The notes under the pieces are model-generated. The model saw only the letters and a program-made list of their open reading frames with translations, was not told where the DNA came from and did not search any database. A stretch of 64,000 bases of DNA from Variovorax paradoxus (GTDB lineage Bacteria > Pseudomonadota > Gammaproteobacteria > Burkholderiales > Burkholderiaceae_C), in contig CP063166.1 of NCBI GenBank assembly GCA_016806145.1, forward strand, positions 124,001 through 188,000. The letters run 5' to 3'. This document shows, piece after piece, positions 25,567 to 34,054 of this stretch. Made by a program: the position numbers and the translations under genes. How positions within the stretch are numbered: the first letter of the stretch is position 1; every line of letters begins with the position of its first letter.

Positions 25567-27219
25567 TCAGTGGGCCGCGGCCAGCCGCGCGCTCATGCGC
25601 GCGAGCCGCGCGGGCAGGCTGCGCGCATCGTCGGCGATGCAATAGTTGCGCCAGCCGAAGATGCGCCGCACATAGGAATCGGCCGCGACATCGACCGCGA
25701 TGCAGGCGGTGCGCACGCCCGCGCCGCGTGCTTCGGCCACCGCTTCGCGCGCATCCTCGACGAGGTACTTCGGATCGTGCACGTCGATGTCGGCCGGCGC
25801 GCCGTCGGTCACCAGCAGGATCGCGCGCTGGCCCGCGGGCTCGTCCGCGAGCAGCGCCGCCGCATGCCGCAGTGCCGCGCCCATGCGCGTCGAGTAGCGG
25901 CCGCGCACCGCGCCGATCGTCGCGCGCGCCGGCGGCGAGAGCGGCTGGCCGAACTCGAGCAGCCGGTAGTAGTAGACCTCGGCGCGCGTGTTCGACGAGA
26001 AGCCGTGCACCGCGAGCCGGTCCGCGCCGCGCAGCCGCGCGGCGGCGAGCATCAGCGCGGCCTGCTTCTCGATCTCGAGCAGCGACAGGCCGTGCGGGCC
26101 CGCATCGTTGGCCGAGGCCGACAGGTCGAGCAGCACCAGCACGCTCGACGGCCGCGGCGCCTTGCCGGGCCGCATGAACAAGCGCGCATCGGGACGCAGC
26201 CGCTGGCGCCGGTCGACCAGCACCTCGATCGCCGCATTGAGGTCGATGTCGTCGCCCTCCCATTGCCGCCGCAGCCGGTGCCGGCGGTCGAGGTGGAGCG
26301 CGCGCGGCAGCGCCAGCGGCGGCAGGCTCTCGGCGCGCAGGGCCGCTTGCGCCTGGCTTGGCAGCAGGCCCTGCCACCCGGGAAGCTTCTCGATCACCGT
26401 GCACCAGTCGGGCCGCAGGCGCTCGAGGCGGCGGTCCCATTCGGGATAGGTGTAGCGGCCCAGCTCCATGTCACCGAACTCGGGCGGTGCTTCGGCGGCC
26501 GCATCGCCCGCGTCGGAGGGCGGCGGCATGCGCGCGCCCGACTGCTGCAGCGCGATCGCCTCGTCGGGCGGTGGCGGCGTCGCATCGGCGCCGAAGTCCC
26601 AGAGCCAGCTGTTGTCGTCGCGCCAAGGCGCGGGCACCGCGTAGCCCTGGGGCTCGAAACGCACGCGCATCTGGCCCAGGTCGTTGGCCAGGATCGAGGC
26701 GATCGCGCGGAAGGCCTCGTAGTCCGCCAGGCCCGCGTGCGCCGCGGTGTCCTCAAACAGCCGGCGCGCCTTCTCGACCCAGTGGCTGCCGTCGTGCAGC
26801 TCGGGCCGCAGCAGCAGCCGGTCCATGCGCAGCAGCAGCGCCTCGAAACGCAGGTCGAGCGGATCGGGCGCGGGCGGCAGCGCGTCGGCGAACCAGCCAT
26901 GCAGGCCGGGGAAGTCGCGCACCAGCAGCCGCTCGACGCGCGCGTCCTCGATCGCCGACACCAGCGCGATGCCCATCGGCCGCAGCGTGTTCGCGCGGCG
27001 CGCGGGCGTCGAATGCCGCAGGTGCGCCACCGCATGCGCGACCATCGCGCGGCGCAGCGCCGGCGGGCTGTCCTCGGGAACCAGCAGCCGCCCGGCCGCG
27101 AGCACCGCGCGCGTGCCCGGCTTCGCGCCGGCCACCAGCGGCTGCACCTCGAGCGCCATGCCGGCCAGCCCGCGCGCGAGCAGCCCCAGCGCGGCGAAGC
27201 TGCCCGTGTCGCGCATCAT
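25567..27219 (-). CDS. VWA-domain protein, NorD/CbbO-like
   Basis: 550 residues with a C-terminal von Willebrand factor A domain from about 360: MIDAS motif LVLLDLSASAND, then AALRHAAALLADEPAGQRA and LLVTDGAPADIDVHDP. The N-terminal two thirds is a helical region (HAVAHLRHSTPARRANTL, VSAIEDARVERLLVRDFPGLHGWF) found in NorD/CbbO proteins. Starts by an ATGA overlap at 27216-27219 with the NorQ/CbbQ ATPase gene; the two families act together as MoxR-type chaperones that insert metals or remodel enzymes. Sits in the amidase operon, which is unusual since the amidase itself needs no metal. Confidence 0.85.
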   Translation of the reverse strand: MMRDTGSFAALGLLARGLAGMALEVQPLVAGAKPGTRAVLAAGRLLVPEDSPPALRRAMVAHAVAHLRHSTPARRANTLRPMGIALVSAIEDARVERLLVRDFPGLHGWFADALPPAPDPLDLRFEALLLRMDRLLLRPELHDGSHWVEKARRLFEDTAAHAGLADYEAFRAIASILANDLGQMRVRFEPQGYAVPAPWRDDNSWLWDFGADATPPPPDEAIALQQSGARMPPPSDAGDAAAEAPPEFGDMELGRYTYPEWDRRLERLRPDWCTVIEKLPGWQGLLPSQAQAALRAESLPPLALPRALHLDRRHRLRRQWEGDDIDLNAAIEVLVDRRQRLRPDARLFMRPGKAPRPSSVLVLLDLSASANDAGPHGLSLLEIEKQAALMLAAARLRGADRLAVHGFSSNTRAEVYYYRLLEFGQPLSPPARATIGAVRGRYSTRMGAALRHAAALLADEPAGQRAILLVTDGAPADIDVHDPKYLVEDAREAVAEARGAGVRTACIAVDVAADSYVRRIFGWRNYCIADDARSLPARLARMSARLAAAH

Positions 27220-28034
27220 CCGAACTGGGCCTCGACGAAGCCCTGCAGCGCGCTCGCCATGTCGGGGTCGTCGGTCAGCGCGCGCGTCATCGTCATCTCG
27301 CAGCTCTCGCGCGGCGTCACGCCGTCGCGGATCAGCACGCCCGCGTAGATCAGCATGCGCGTCGACACGCCCTCGTCGAGCCCGCGGTGCTTGAGTTCGC
27401 GCGAACAGTGCGCGACGGCCACCAGCTTCGCGGCCAGCGCGGTGTCGATGCCGGCCTCGTGCGCCACGATCTCGGCCTCGAGCGCGCCATCGGGATAGTC
27501 GAACTCCAGCGCCGCGAAGCGCTGGCGCGTCGAGGGCTTGAGGTCCTTGGCGCTGCTCTGGTAGCCGGGGTTGTACGACACCACGAGCTGGAAGTCGGGA
27601 TGCGCGCGCACCAGCTCGCCCTTCTTGTCGAGCGGCAGGATGCGGCGCGCGTCGGTCAGCGGATGGATCACCACCGTCGTGTCCTGCCGCGCCTCCACCA
27701 CCTCGTCGAGGTAGCAGATGCCGCCGTGGCGCACCGCCAGCGTCAGCGGCCCGTCGTGCCAGGCCGTGCCGTCGGCGTCGAGCAGGTAGCGCCCGACCAG
27801 GTCGGAGGCCGTCATGTCCTCGTTGCAGGCCAGCGTCACCAGCGGCCGGCCCAGCGACCACGCCATGTGCTCGACGAAGCGCGTCTTGCCGCAGCCGGTC
27901 GGCCCCTTGAGGATCAGCGGCATGCGGTGGCGCCAGGCCTGCCGGTACAGCGCCACCTCGTTGCCGGCGGGCCGGTAGAAGGGCTCGGACTCGATGCGCC
28001 AGGCCGCGAGCGGATCGTGCACGGGTGCGTTCAT
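27216..28034 (-). CDS. NorQ/CbbQ/NirQ-type AAA+ ATPase
   Basis: 272 residues, MoxR-class AAA+ ATPase of the NorQ/CbbQ family. Walker A LKGPTGCGKTRF at about residue 40-50, then LVTLACNEDMTASDLVGRYL (conserved NEDMTA.D..G), Walker B GGICYLDEVVEARQDTT, and a sensor-2 arginine region near the C-terminus (VSTRMLIYAGVLIRDG). Partner of the VWA protein encoded directly downstream with a 4-base overlap. In Rubisco and NO-reductase systems these pairs activate an enzyme; the target here may be the amidase or another protein of the operon. Confidence 0.9.
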   Translation of the reverse strand: MNAPVHDPLAAWRIESEPFYRPAGNEVALYRQAWRHRMPLILKGPTGCGKTRFVEHMAWSLGRPLVTLACNEDMTASDLVGRYLLDADGTAWHDGPLTLAVRHGGICYLDEVVEARQDTTVVIHPLTDARRILPLDKKGELVRAHPDFQLVVSYNPGYQSSAKDLKPSTRQRFAALEFDYPDGALEAEIVAHEAGIDTALAAKLVAVAHCSRELKHRGLDEGVSTRMLIYAGVLIRDGVTPRESCEMTMTRALTDDPDMASALQGFVEAQFG

Positions 28035-28053
28035 GGCGTGTCGTGGCCCTCGC

Positions 28054-29091
28054 TCAACGGTGCTTGGCCGGCTCGTTCGGAATCCCCTCGATCGGGCATT
28101 CGGGCGTGCCCACGGTGCTGCGCGTGAACGACTCCACCCTCTCGCGTGTGCCCTCGGGGTCGTTGATCCACTGCGTGTAGAAGTTGTAGGGGCAGGCCGC
28201 CACGCCCTTGTCGCCGTCGCCCGAGTTGATGGTGCCGGTGTAGCCGCGGTGCACCAGCTTGAACAGGTGGTTCTGCGACTGGCCGTTGCGCCGCGCGTCG
28301 CGGATCAGGCCCATCGAGAGTTCGGCGTAGTTGATGCCCATCTCCTCCTCGCCGCATTCGCCGAGCGTGCGGCCGTCGAAGCCGATCAGCGCCGAGTGGC
28401 CGAAGTACGAGTACACGCCGTCGAAGCCGGCCGCGTTGGCCACCGCCACATAGGTGTTGTTCATGAAGGCCATCGCCTTCGACACCAGGATCTGCTGCTC
28501 CTTGGCCGGGTACATGTAGCCCTGGCAGCGGATGATGAGCTCGGCACCACGCATCGCGCAGTCGCGCCAGATCTCGGGGTAGTTGCCGTCGTCGCAGATG
28601 ATCAAGCTCATCTTCATGCCCTTCGGGCCTTCGCTCACGTACGTGCAGTCGCCCGGGTACCAGCCCTCGATCGGCACCCACGGCATGATCTTCCTGTACT
28701 TCTGGACGATCTCGCCCTGGTTGTTCATGAGGATCAGCGTGTTGTAGGGCGCCTTGTTCGGATGCTCCTCGTGGCGCTCGCCGGTCAGCGAGAACACGCC
28801 CCAGACGTTGGCGCGCCGGCAGGCGTCGGCGAAGATCGCGGTCTCCTCGCCGGGCACCGAGGCCGCGGTGTCGTACATCTCCTTGGCGTCGTACATGATC
28901 CCGTGCGTGGAGTACTCGGGAAAGATCACCAGGTCCATGCCCGGCAGGCCTTTCTTCATGCCGACCAGCATCTCGCCGATCTTGCGCGCGTTGTCGAGCA
29001 CCTCGGCCTTGGTGTGAAGGCGGGGCATCTTGTAGTTGACGACCGCGACGCCGACGCAATCGTTGCTGCTCGAAATATCACCATGTCTCAT
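28054..29091 (-). CDS. amiE: aliphatic amidase
   Basis: 345 residues (346 in Pseudomonas aeruginosa), nitrilase-superfamily acylamide amidohydrolase that converts acetamide, propionamide and other short amides to acid and ammonia in the cytoplasm. The catalytic triad is exactly placed: E59 in [13 protein letters not shown]134 in [16 protein letters not shown] and C166 in [15 protein letters not shown]-terminus [20 protein letters not shown] matches the family. Upstream lies urtE with 39 bases between. Conserved length and triad give a confident call; with the importer genes it forms an amide-use operon. Confidence 0.96.
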   Translation of the reverse strand: MRHGDISSSNDCVGVAVVNYKMPRLHTKAEVLDNARKIGEMLVGMKKGLPGMDLVIFPEYSTHGIMYDAKEMYDTAASVPGEETAIFADACRRANVWGVFSLTGERHEEHPNKAPYNTLILMNNQGEIVQKYRKIMPWVPIEGWYPGDCTYVSEGPKGMKMSLIICDDGNYPEIWRDCAMRGAELIIRCQGYMYPAKEQQILVSKAMAFMNNTYVAVANAAGFDGVYSYFGHSALIGFDGRTLGECGEEEMGINYAELSMGLIRDARRNGQSQNHLFKLVHRGYTGTINSGDGDKGVAACPYNFYTQWINDPEGTRERVESFTRSTVGTPECPIEGIPNEPAKHR

Positions 29092-29130
29092 GACGCTGCT
29101 CCTGAAGGGGTGGTTGGGAAGGGAAGGGGT

Positions 29131-29820
29131 TCAGACAGTGAGGAAAGAGCGGACCTTGTCCTGGTCGAGCGTGGCGCGCGCCTCGTCGTGCACCAGGCGG
29201 CCGCGGTCGATCACGAGGAAGCGGTCGGCCAGCGCGAGCGCGAAGCTCAGCACCTGCTCCGAGACCACGATCGCGAAGCCGCGCTCGGCGCGCAGCACGT
29301 TCAGCGTCTGCGCGATCTCCTTGATGATCGAAGGCTGGATGCCCTCGGTGGGCTCGTCGAGGATCAGCACCCTGGGCTCGGAGATCAGCGCGCGCGCGAT
29401 CGCCAGCATCTGCTGCTGGCCGCCCGAGAGGTTGCCGGCCTTGCGCTGCTTCATGTCCTGCAGCACCGGGAAGAAGCGGTAGAGGTAGTCGGGCACCGTG
29501 CGGTGGCCCGAGCGCGCGGCGCCCGAGAGGATGTTCTGCTCCACCGTGAGGTGCGGGAACACCATGCGGCCCTGCGGCACGAAGGCCAGCCCGTGCGCCA
29601 CGCGCTGGTGGCTCGGCAGCCGGGTGAGCTCGGTGCCGTTCAGGCGGATGCTGCCGCCGCGCGCGGGCAAGAGGCCGATCAGCGACTTCAGCAGCGTGGT
29701 CTTGCCCATGCCGTTGCGGCCCATGACGGCGACCGCCTCGTCGGGCGCGACGCGCAGCGAGACATCGTGGATCACGTGCGACTCGCCGTAGGCGACATCG
29801 AGTGCGGAGACTTCGAGCAT
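29131..29820 (-). CDS. urtE: urea/amide ABC transporter, ATP-binding subunit UrtE
   Basis: 229 residues, ABC ATPase. Walker A GRNGMGKTTLLKSL (residues 35-45), Q-loop GLAFVPQGRMVFPHL, signature LSGGQQQMLAIARAL, Walker B RVLILDEPTEGIQPS, D-loop and VVSEQVLSFALALADRF. The LILDEPTEGIQPSIIKEI stretch is typical of UrtE/LivF. ATG follows AAGGAGT. Completes a permease complex with UrtB, UrtC and UrtD. Confidence 0.93.
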   Translation of the reverse strand: MLEVSALDVAYGESHVIHDVSLRVAPDEAVAVMGRNGMGKTTLLKSLIGLLPARGGSIRLNGTELTRLPSHQRVAHGLAFVPQGRMVFPHLTVEQNILSGAARSGHRTVPDYLYRFFPVLQDMKQRKAGNLSGGQQQMLAIARALISEPRVLILDEPTEGIQPSIIKEIAQTLNVLRAERGFAIVVSEQVLSFALALADRFLVIDRGRLVHDEARATLDQDKVRSFLTV

Positions 29821-29833
29821 GCGTTGGACTCCT

Positions 29834-30634
29834 TCAATGGCCGAGGTAGACGTCGATCACGCGCGGGTCGGCCTGCACCTCGGCGGCCGTGCCCTCGCTG
29901 AGCAGCCGGCCCTGGTGCAGCACGGTCACGCGGTGCGCGATGCGCTTGACGAAATCCATGTCGTGCTCGATCACCACCACCGACTTGCCCACCGAGATGC
30001 GGCGCAGCAGGTCGCCGGTCTGCTCGCGCTCGCGCGGGCTCATGCCGGCCACGGGCTCGTCGAGCAGCAGCAGCTCGGGCTCCTGCATCAGCAGCATCCC
30101 GATCTCGAGCCACTGCTTCTGGCCGTGGCTCAGCTGGCCCGCGCGGCGGTCGAGGCGCTCGACCAGGAACACCTCGGTGGCCATCGCCTCGATGCGCTCG
30201 CGCAGCGCGCGGGTGCGGCGAAAGCTCAGCGACTGCCACAGGCCGTGCATGCGCGGCAGCGAAATCTCGAAGTTCTCGAGCACCGTGAGGTCCTCGTAGA
30301 CCGAGGGCGTCTGGAACTTGCGGCCCACGCCGGCGCGCACGATCTCGTGCTCGTTCATGCGGCCCAGGTCCTGGCCGTTGAACAGCACCCGGCCCGCGCT
30401 GGGCCGGGTCTTGCCGCAGACCATGTCGAGCAGCGTGGTCTTGCCCGCGCCGTTCGGGCCGATGATCACGCGCAGCTCGTTGCGCTCGACCGAGAGGCTC
30501 AGGCCGTCGACCGCCTTGAAGCCGTCGAAGGAGACCGTGAGGTCCTCGACGCGCAGGATCTGCTCGTTCGAGGGCGGCACGGCCGAGGCCGCCTGCGGCA
30601 GGCCGCCGTTGGGCATCGCCAGCGTCGCGTTCAT
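29834..30634 (-). CDS. urtD: urea/amide ABC transporter, ATP-binding subunit UrtD
   Basis: 266 residues, ABC ATPase of the LivG/UrtD type. Walker A IIGPNGAGKTTLLDMV, GVGRKFQTPSVYEDLTVLEN (Q-loop), signature LSHGQKQWLEIGMLL (the LSHGQ variant typical of UrtD), Walker B ELLLLDEPVAGMSPRERE and the H-loop VVIEHDMDFVK. An N-terminal Pro/Ala extension of about 25 residues precedes the domain. Overlaps urtC by ATGA at 30631-30634. Confidence 0.93.
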   Translation of the reverse strand: MNATLAMPNGGLPQAASAVPPSNEQILRVEDLTVSFDGFKAVDGLSLSVERNELRVIIGPNGAGKTTLLDMVCGKTRPSAGRVLFNGQDLGRMNEHEIVRAGVGRKFQTPSVYEDLTVLENFEISLPRMHGLWQSLSFRRTRALRERIEAMATEVFLVERLDRRAGQLSHGQKQWLEIGMLLMQEPELLLLDEPVAGMSPREREQTGDLLRRISVGKSVVVIEHDMDFVKRIAHRVTVLHQGRLLSEGTAAEVQADPRVIDVYLGH

Positions 30635-31686
30635 GGCGCGGCCTCCGCGCCGCGGCGGCGCAGCAGCTTCTCGCCCAGGCCCGCCAGGCCGTTCGGCATC
30701 GCCCACACCACGAGGATGAAGACCGCGCCGAGGAAGTAGAGCCAGCCCTCGGGGAAGGTCTCCGACAGGTAGGACTTGAGGAAGCCGATCAGCAGCGCGC
30801 CGATCACCGCGCCGGGAATCGAGAGCCGCCCGCCCACCGCCGCGTAGATCACCATCTCGACCGAGGCCACCACGCCGATCACGCCGGGCGCGATCAGCCC
30901 CACCTGCAGGCTGTAGAAGGCGCCGCCGATGGCCGACAGCAGGGCCGCCACCGCGAACACGAAGGCCTTCATGTGCGCCGTGTTGTAGCCGCTGAAGCGC
31001 ACGCGGTCCTCGCGGTCGCGGATGGCGATCAGGATCTTGCCGAAGCGGCTGCGCACGATCAGCAGCGCGCCCATCATCGCGAGCGCGACGGCCGCCACCT
31101 CGATGAAGTACATGGTCCGCTTGGCCGCGTCGCCCGCGATGTCCCACCCCAGCAGCGTGCGGAAGTCGGTGATGCCGTTGGCGCCGCCGGTGTCGCCCTG
31201 CTGGCCGATCACCACCACGGTGAGCGTGAGCGCCAGCGACAGCGTGACGATCGCGAAGTACACGCCGCTCACGCGCCGCTTGAAGATCGCGTACGAGAAC
31301 ACGTAGGCGAGCAGGGCGGGGATCGCGAGGATGCCGACCAGGGTCCAGCCCAGCGAGTGGAAGGGGATCCACCACGAGGGCAACTGCTCGACGCTGCTCC
31401 AGACCATGAAGTCCGGCAGCTCGGGCGCCGAGGCCTCGAGCTTGAGGAACATCGCCATCATGTAGCCGCCGAGGCCGAAGAACAGGCCCTGGCCCAGGCT
31501 CAGCACGCCGCCGTAGCCCCAGGTCAGCACCACGCCGATCGCGACGAAGGCGAAGGCCAGGTACTTGCTCACGAGGTTGAGGCGGAACGGATCGAGCGTG
31601 GCCGGCAGCACCACGGCCAGCAGCAGCAGCACGGCCGCCAGCCCGACGAGGTCGCCGCGGCGTTGGGGAGAAAGCTTCATGCTCAT
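30631..31686 (-). CDS. urtC: urea/amide ABC transporter permease UrtC
   Basis: 351 residues with about nine membrane helices, LivM/UrtC type. Seen: AFAFVAIGVVLTWGYGGVLSLGQGLFFGLGGY (conserved GYGGVLSLGQ region), DYVMVWSSVEQLPSWWIPF-like loop, and the C-terminal GLAGLGEKLLRRRG. Start at ATG 31686 with GGAG nine bases ahead, four bases after urtB. Confidence 0.92.
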   Translation of the reverse strand: MSMKLSPQRRGDLVGLAAVLLLLAVVLPATLDPFRLNLVSKYLAFAFVAIGVVLTWGYGGVLSLGQGLFFGLGGYMMAMFLKLEASAPELPDFMVWSSVEQLPSWWIPFHSLGWTLVGILAIPALLAYVFSYAIFKRRVSGVYFAIVTLSLALTLTVVVIGQQGDTGGANGITDFRTLLGWDIAGDAAKRTMYFIEVAAVALAMMGALLIVRSRFGKILIAIRDREDRVRFSGYNTAHMKAFVFAVAALLSAIGGAFYSLQVGLIAPGVIGVVASVEMVIYAAVGGRLSIPGAVIGALLIGFLKSYLSETFPEGWLYFLGAVFILVVWAMPNGLAGLGEKLLRRRGAEAAP

Positions 31687-31690
31687 TCGC

Positions 31691-32593
31691 TCAGCTCCTC
31701 GACCGGGTCGCGAACAGCCCGTTGGGCCGCACGTAGAGCACCGCGATCACCAGCAGCAGGATCGTGGCCTTGGCCATCGAGCCGCTCATCAGGTACTCGA
31801 GCCAGGTCTGCGACTGCGCGATGGCGAAGCCCGAGAGCGCGGTGCCGATCAGGCTCTGCACGCCGCCGAACACCACCACGATGAAGGAGTCGACGATGTA
31901 GAGCTGGCCGGTGCCGGGGTTGGTCGAGCCGATCATCGTGAACACCGCGCCCGCGATGCCCGCCAGGCCCGAGCCCAGCGCGAAGGTCAGCGCATCGACG
32001 CGCTGCGTGTCGATGCCGACCGCGCCCGCGATCGCGCGGTTCTGCGTCACCGCGCGCACCTTCAGCCCCCAGGAGGTGCGGTAGAGCAGCAGGTAGACGC
32101 CGATGGCGACGATGGCCGTGAGCCCGATGATGAACAGGCGCGTGAGCGGCAGCTGGATGCCCGGCGTCGGTTCCCACGCCCCGGCGAGCCAGGAGGCCAG
32201 CGGCACGCTGACTTCCTGCGCGCCGAACAGCGAGCGGTAGGCCTGCTGCAGCATGAGGCTCAGGCCCCAGGTCGCGAGCAGGGTGTCGAGCGGCCGGTCG
32301 TAGAAGAAGCGGATGAAGCCGCGCTCCAGCACATAGCCGAACGCGAAGGTCACGGCGAACGCGAACGGGATCGCGGCGAACAGGTAGAGGTCCATGAAGC
32401 CCGGCGCGTAGTGCTCGAAGAAGCGCGACGCCAGGTAGGTCATGTAGGCACCGAGCGCCATCAGCTCGCCGTGCGCCATGTTGATGACGCCCATCAGGCC
32501 GAACACGATGGCCAGCCCGATCGCCATCAGAAGCAGGATGGTGAACAGGCTCACGCCGTTGAACACCTGCATCACCGCGATGTCGAAGTTCAT
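31691..32593 (-). CDS. urtB: urea/amide ABC transporter permease UrtB
   Basis: 300 residues and about eight helices, LivH/UrtB type. Conserved motifs: LAIVFGLMGVINMAHGELMALGAY, DRPLDTLLATWGLSLMLQQAYR, GLKVRAVTQNRAIAGAVGID and GSTNPGTGQLYIVDSF. Only five bases separate it from urtA. Confidence 0.93.
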   Translation of the reverse strand: MNFDIAVMQVFNGVSLFTILLLMAIGLAIVFGLMGVINMAHGELMALGAYMTYLASRFFEHYAPGFMDLYLFAAIPFAFAVTFAFGYVLERGFIRFFYDRPLDTLLATWGLSLMLQQAYRSLFGAQEVSVPLASWLAGAWEPTPGIQLPLTRLFIIGLTAIVAIGVYLLLYRTSWGLKVRAVTQNRAIAGAVGIDTQRVDALTFALGSGLAGIAGAVFTMIGSTNPGTGQLYIVDSFIVVVFGGVQSLIGTALSGFAIAQSQTWLEYLMSGSMAKATILLLVIAVLYVRPNGLFATRSRS

Positions 32594-32598
32594 CGCGC

Positions 32599-33792
32599 TC
32601 AGACCTTCGGGAACGGGTTGGGCTCGACCAGCTGCGGCGATTCCCAGACGATGTCGAACTGCCCGTCGGGCCGCGCGCGGCCCACGCGCACCTTCTTCCA
32701 CACGTGGTGGTTGGTGGCGTGCACGCGCACCGTGCCCTCGGGCGCCTCGATCTCCACGCCCGCGGCGGCGGCCGTGACCTTGTCGACCTCGAAGGACTTG
32801 GCCTTCTCCACCGCCAGCTTCCAGAGGTAGACGCTGTTGTAGGCCACCTCCATCGGGTCGCCGATCACGCGGTCCTGCCCGTACTTGGCCTTGAAGGCCT
32901 TCACGAACTTCTCGTTGGCCGGCGACTTGATGCTCTGGAAGTAGCCCATGCAGGCGTAGTAGCCGGCGGCGTTGTCCTTGCCGATGCCTTCGATCTCGTT
33001 CTCCGACACCACGGTCGACAGCAGCACCTGCTTCGTGCCGTCGAGCCCGGCCGCGCGCAGCTGCTTGTAGAAGGCCACGTTCGAGCCGCCGACCACCGTG
33101 CTGTAGATGCAGTCGGGCTTGGCGGCCTTGATCTTGTTGATGATCGAGGAGAACTCGGTGTGGCCCAGCGGCGCGTATTCCTCGCCGAGCACCTTGCCGC
33201 CGGCCTTGCCGATCGCGGGCTTGGCGATCTTGTTGCAGGTGCGCGGATAGATGTAGTCCGAGCCCACGAGGAAGAAGTTCTTGCCCTTCTCGCGCGCCAT
33301 CCATTCGACCGCCGCGATCACCGACTGCGTGGCTTCCTGCGAGGGATAGAACACGCGCTTGTCCTGCTCCTGGCCCTCGTAGTAGGTGGGATAGAACAGC
33401 AGGCCCTTGGCCTGGGCGAGCACCGGCAGCAGCGCCTTGCGCGAGGCCGAGGTGTAGCAGCCGATGATGGCCGCCACCTTGTCGCGCTCGAGCAGCTTGC
33501 GCGCCTTCTCGGCGAACACCGGGTTCTCGCTCGCGCCGTCTTCCACCACGGCCTCGATCTTCTTGCCGAGCACGCCGCCGGCGGCGTTGATCTCCTCGAT
33601 CGCGAGCTTCTCGGCGTCGACCAGCGACGCCTCGGCGATCGCGATCGTGCCCGAGAGCGAATGCAGCAGCCCGAGCTTCACCGTGCCGCCGTCCTGCGCG
33701 AAGGCCAGCGGCGCCACGCCGCCCGCGGCGCCCAGCACGATCATCGAGCCGCCGGTCTTCACGATCTGGCGGCGGTTGAAAGCGTTCGTCAT
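32599..33792 (-). CDS. urtA: urea/amide ABC transporter substrate-binding protein UrtA
   Basis: 397 residues, class I periplasmic binding protein. Signal peptide about 1-34 starts NRRQIVKTGGSMIVLGAAGG (twin-arginine-like). The mature part shows LGLLHSLSGTIAIAEASLVDAE, GCYTSASRKALLPVLAQ, FYPTYYEGQEQDKRV, VGSDYIYPRTCNKIAKP and HHVWKKVRVGRARPDGQF, as in UrtA/FmdD-type urea and short-chain-amide receptors. Start ATG 33792 follows AAAGGAAT. The upstream leader carries the ANTAR-type attenuator. Confidence 0.94.
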   Translation of the reverse strand: MTNAFNRRQIVKTGGSMIVLGAAGGVAPLAFAQDGGTVKLGLLHSLSGTIAIAEASLVDAEKLAIEEINAAGGVLGKKIEAVVEDGASENPVFAEKARKLLERDKVAAIIGCYTSASRKALLPVLAQAKGLLFYPTYYEGQEQDKRVFYPSQEATQSVIAAVEWMAREKGKNFFLVGSDYIYPRTCNKIAKPAIGKAGGKVLGEEYAPLGHTEFSSIINKIKAAKPDCIYSTVVGGSNVAFYKQLRAAGLDGTKQVLLSTVVSENEIEGIGKDNAAGYYACMGYFQSIKSPANEKFVKAFKAKYGQDRVIGDPMEVAYNSVYLWKLAVEKAKSFEVDKVTAAAAGVEIEAPEGTVRVHATNHHVWKKVRVGRARPDGQFDIVWESPQLVEPNPFPKV

Positions 33793-33974
33793 GTCAAATT
33801 CCTTTGTGGTTGTGCGAGTCGTCAGGAAGATCCGACCTTCGGAACCGCGCTTTGGGTGTCTCCTCCCGCCACGCGGCCCTGCAAACGGGCGCTTCGTCGC
33901 CAGTGCCTTTGCTTCGGGCAAAGCTCCGCCAGCGGATGCATGCATCCGTTTCGACGAAAGCCCTGTTGCGACCG

Positions 33975-34020
33975 AAAAAACAAAAAGGCCCGAACCGGTG
34001 TTCAAACCGATTCGGGCCTT
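33975..34020 (-). terminator. intrinsic terminator in the urtA leader
   Basis: On the minus strand, a 15-bp stem (AAGGCCCGAATCGGT pairing with ACCGGTTCGGGCCTT, one G-U pair) with loop TTGAAC spans 34020-33985 and is followed by a T-rich run to 33975. It lies 183 bases before the urtA ATG. Either it attenuates the urt-ami operon or it ends the gene at 34204; the overlapping hairpin P2 argues for the first. Confidence 0.88.
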
Positions 34021-34054
34021 GTTGCCCGACACCTCGCTGGCAGCATTGGCAGCG
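34012..34054 (-). promoter_or_regulatory. ANTAR-type paired hairpins (antiterminator) in the urtA leader
   Basis: Minus strand, P1 at 34054-34035: CGCTGCCAATGCTGCCAGCG folds with a 5-bp stem, a C-C mismatch, a C-G pair and hexaloop AATGCT (A at 1, G at 4, as in the ANTAR consensus). After 5 bases comes P2 at 34029-34012: TCGGGCAACAAGGCCCGA, a perfect 6-bp stem with hexaloop AACAAG (A at 1, but A in place of G at 4). P2's 3' arm is the terminator's 5' arm, so the two exclude each other. The cognate protein is probably AmiR encoded at 23353. Confidence 0.7.

Noticed and set aside
24361..27348. 995-codon plus-strand open frame opposite amiC and the VWA gene
   Set aside because: Low-complexity Arg/His/Ala/Gln product that mirrors the third-base GC bias of well-recognised minus-strand genes.
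33984..34020. terminator viewed only as the end of the LysR/unknown gene pair at 34204-35630
   Set aside because: Possible in part, since transcripts from upstream would also end here. But the overlap of the terminator's 5' arm with a separate stable hairpin is not needed for a plain terminator, so the attenuator reading was kept.
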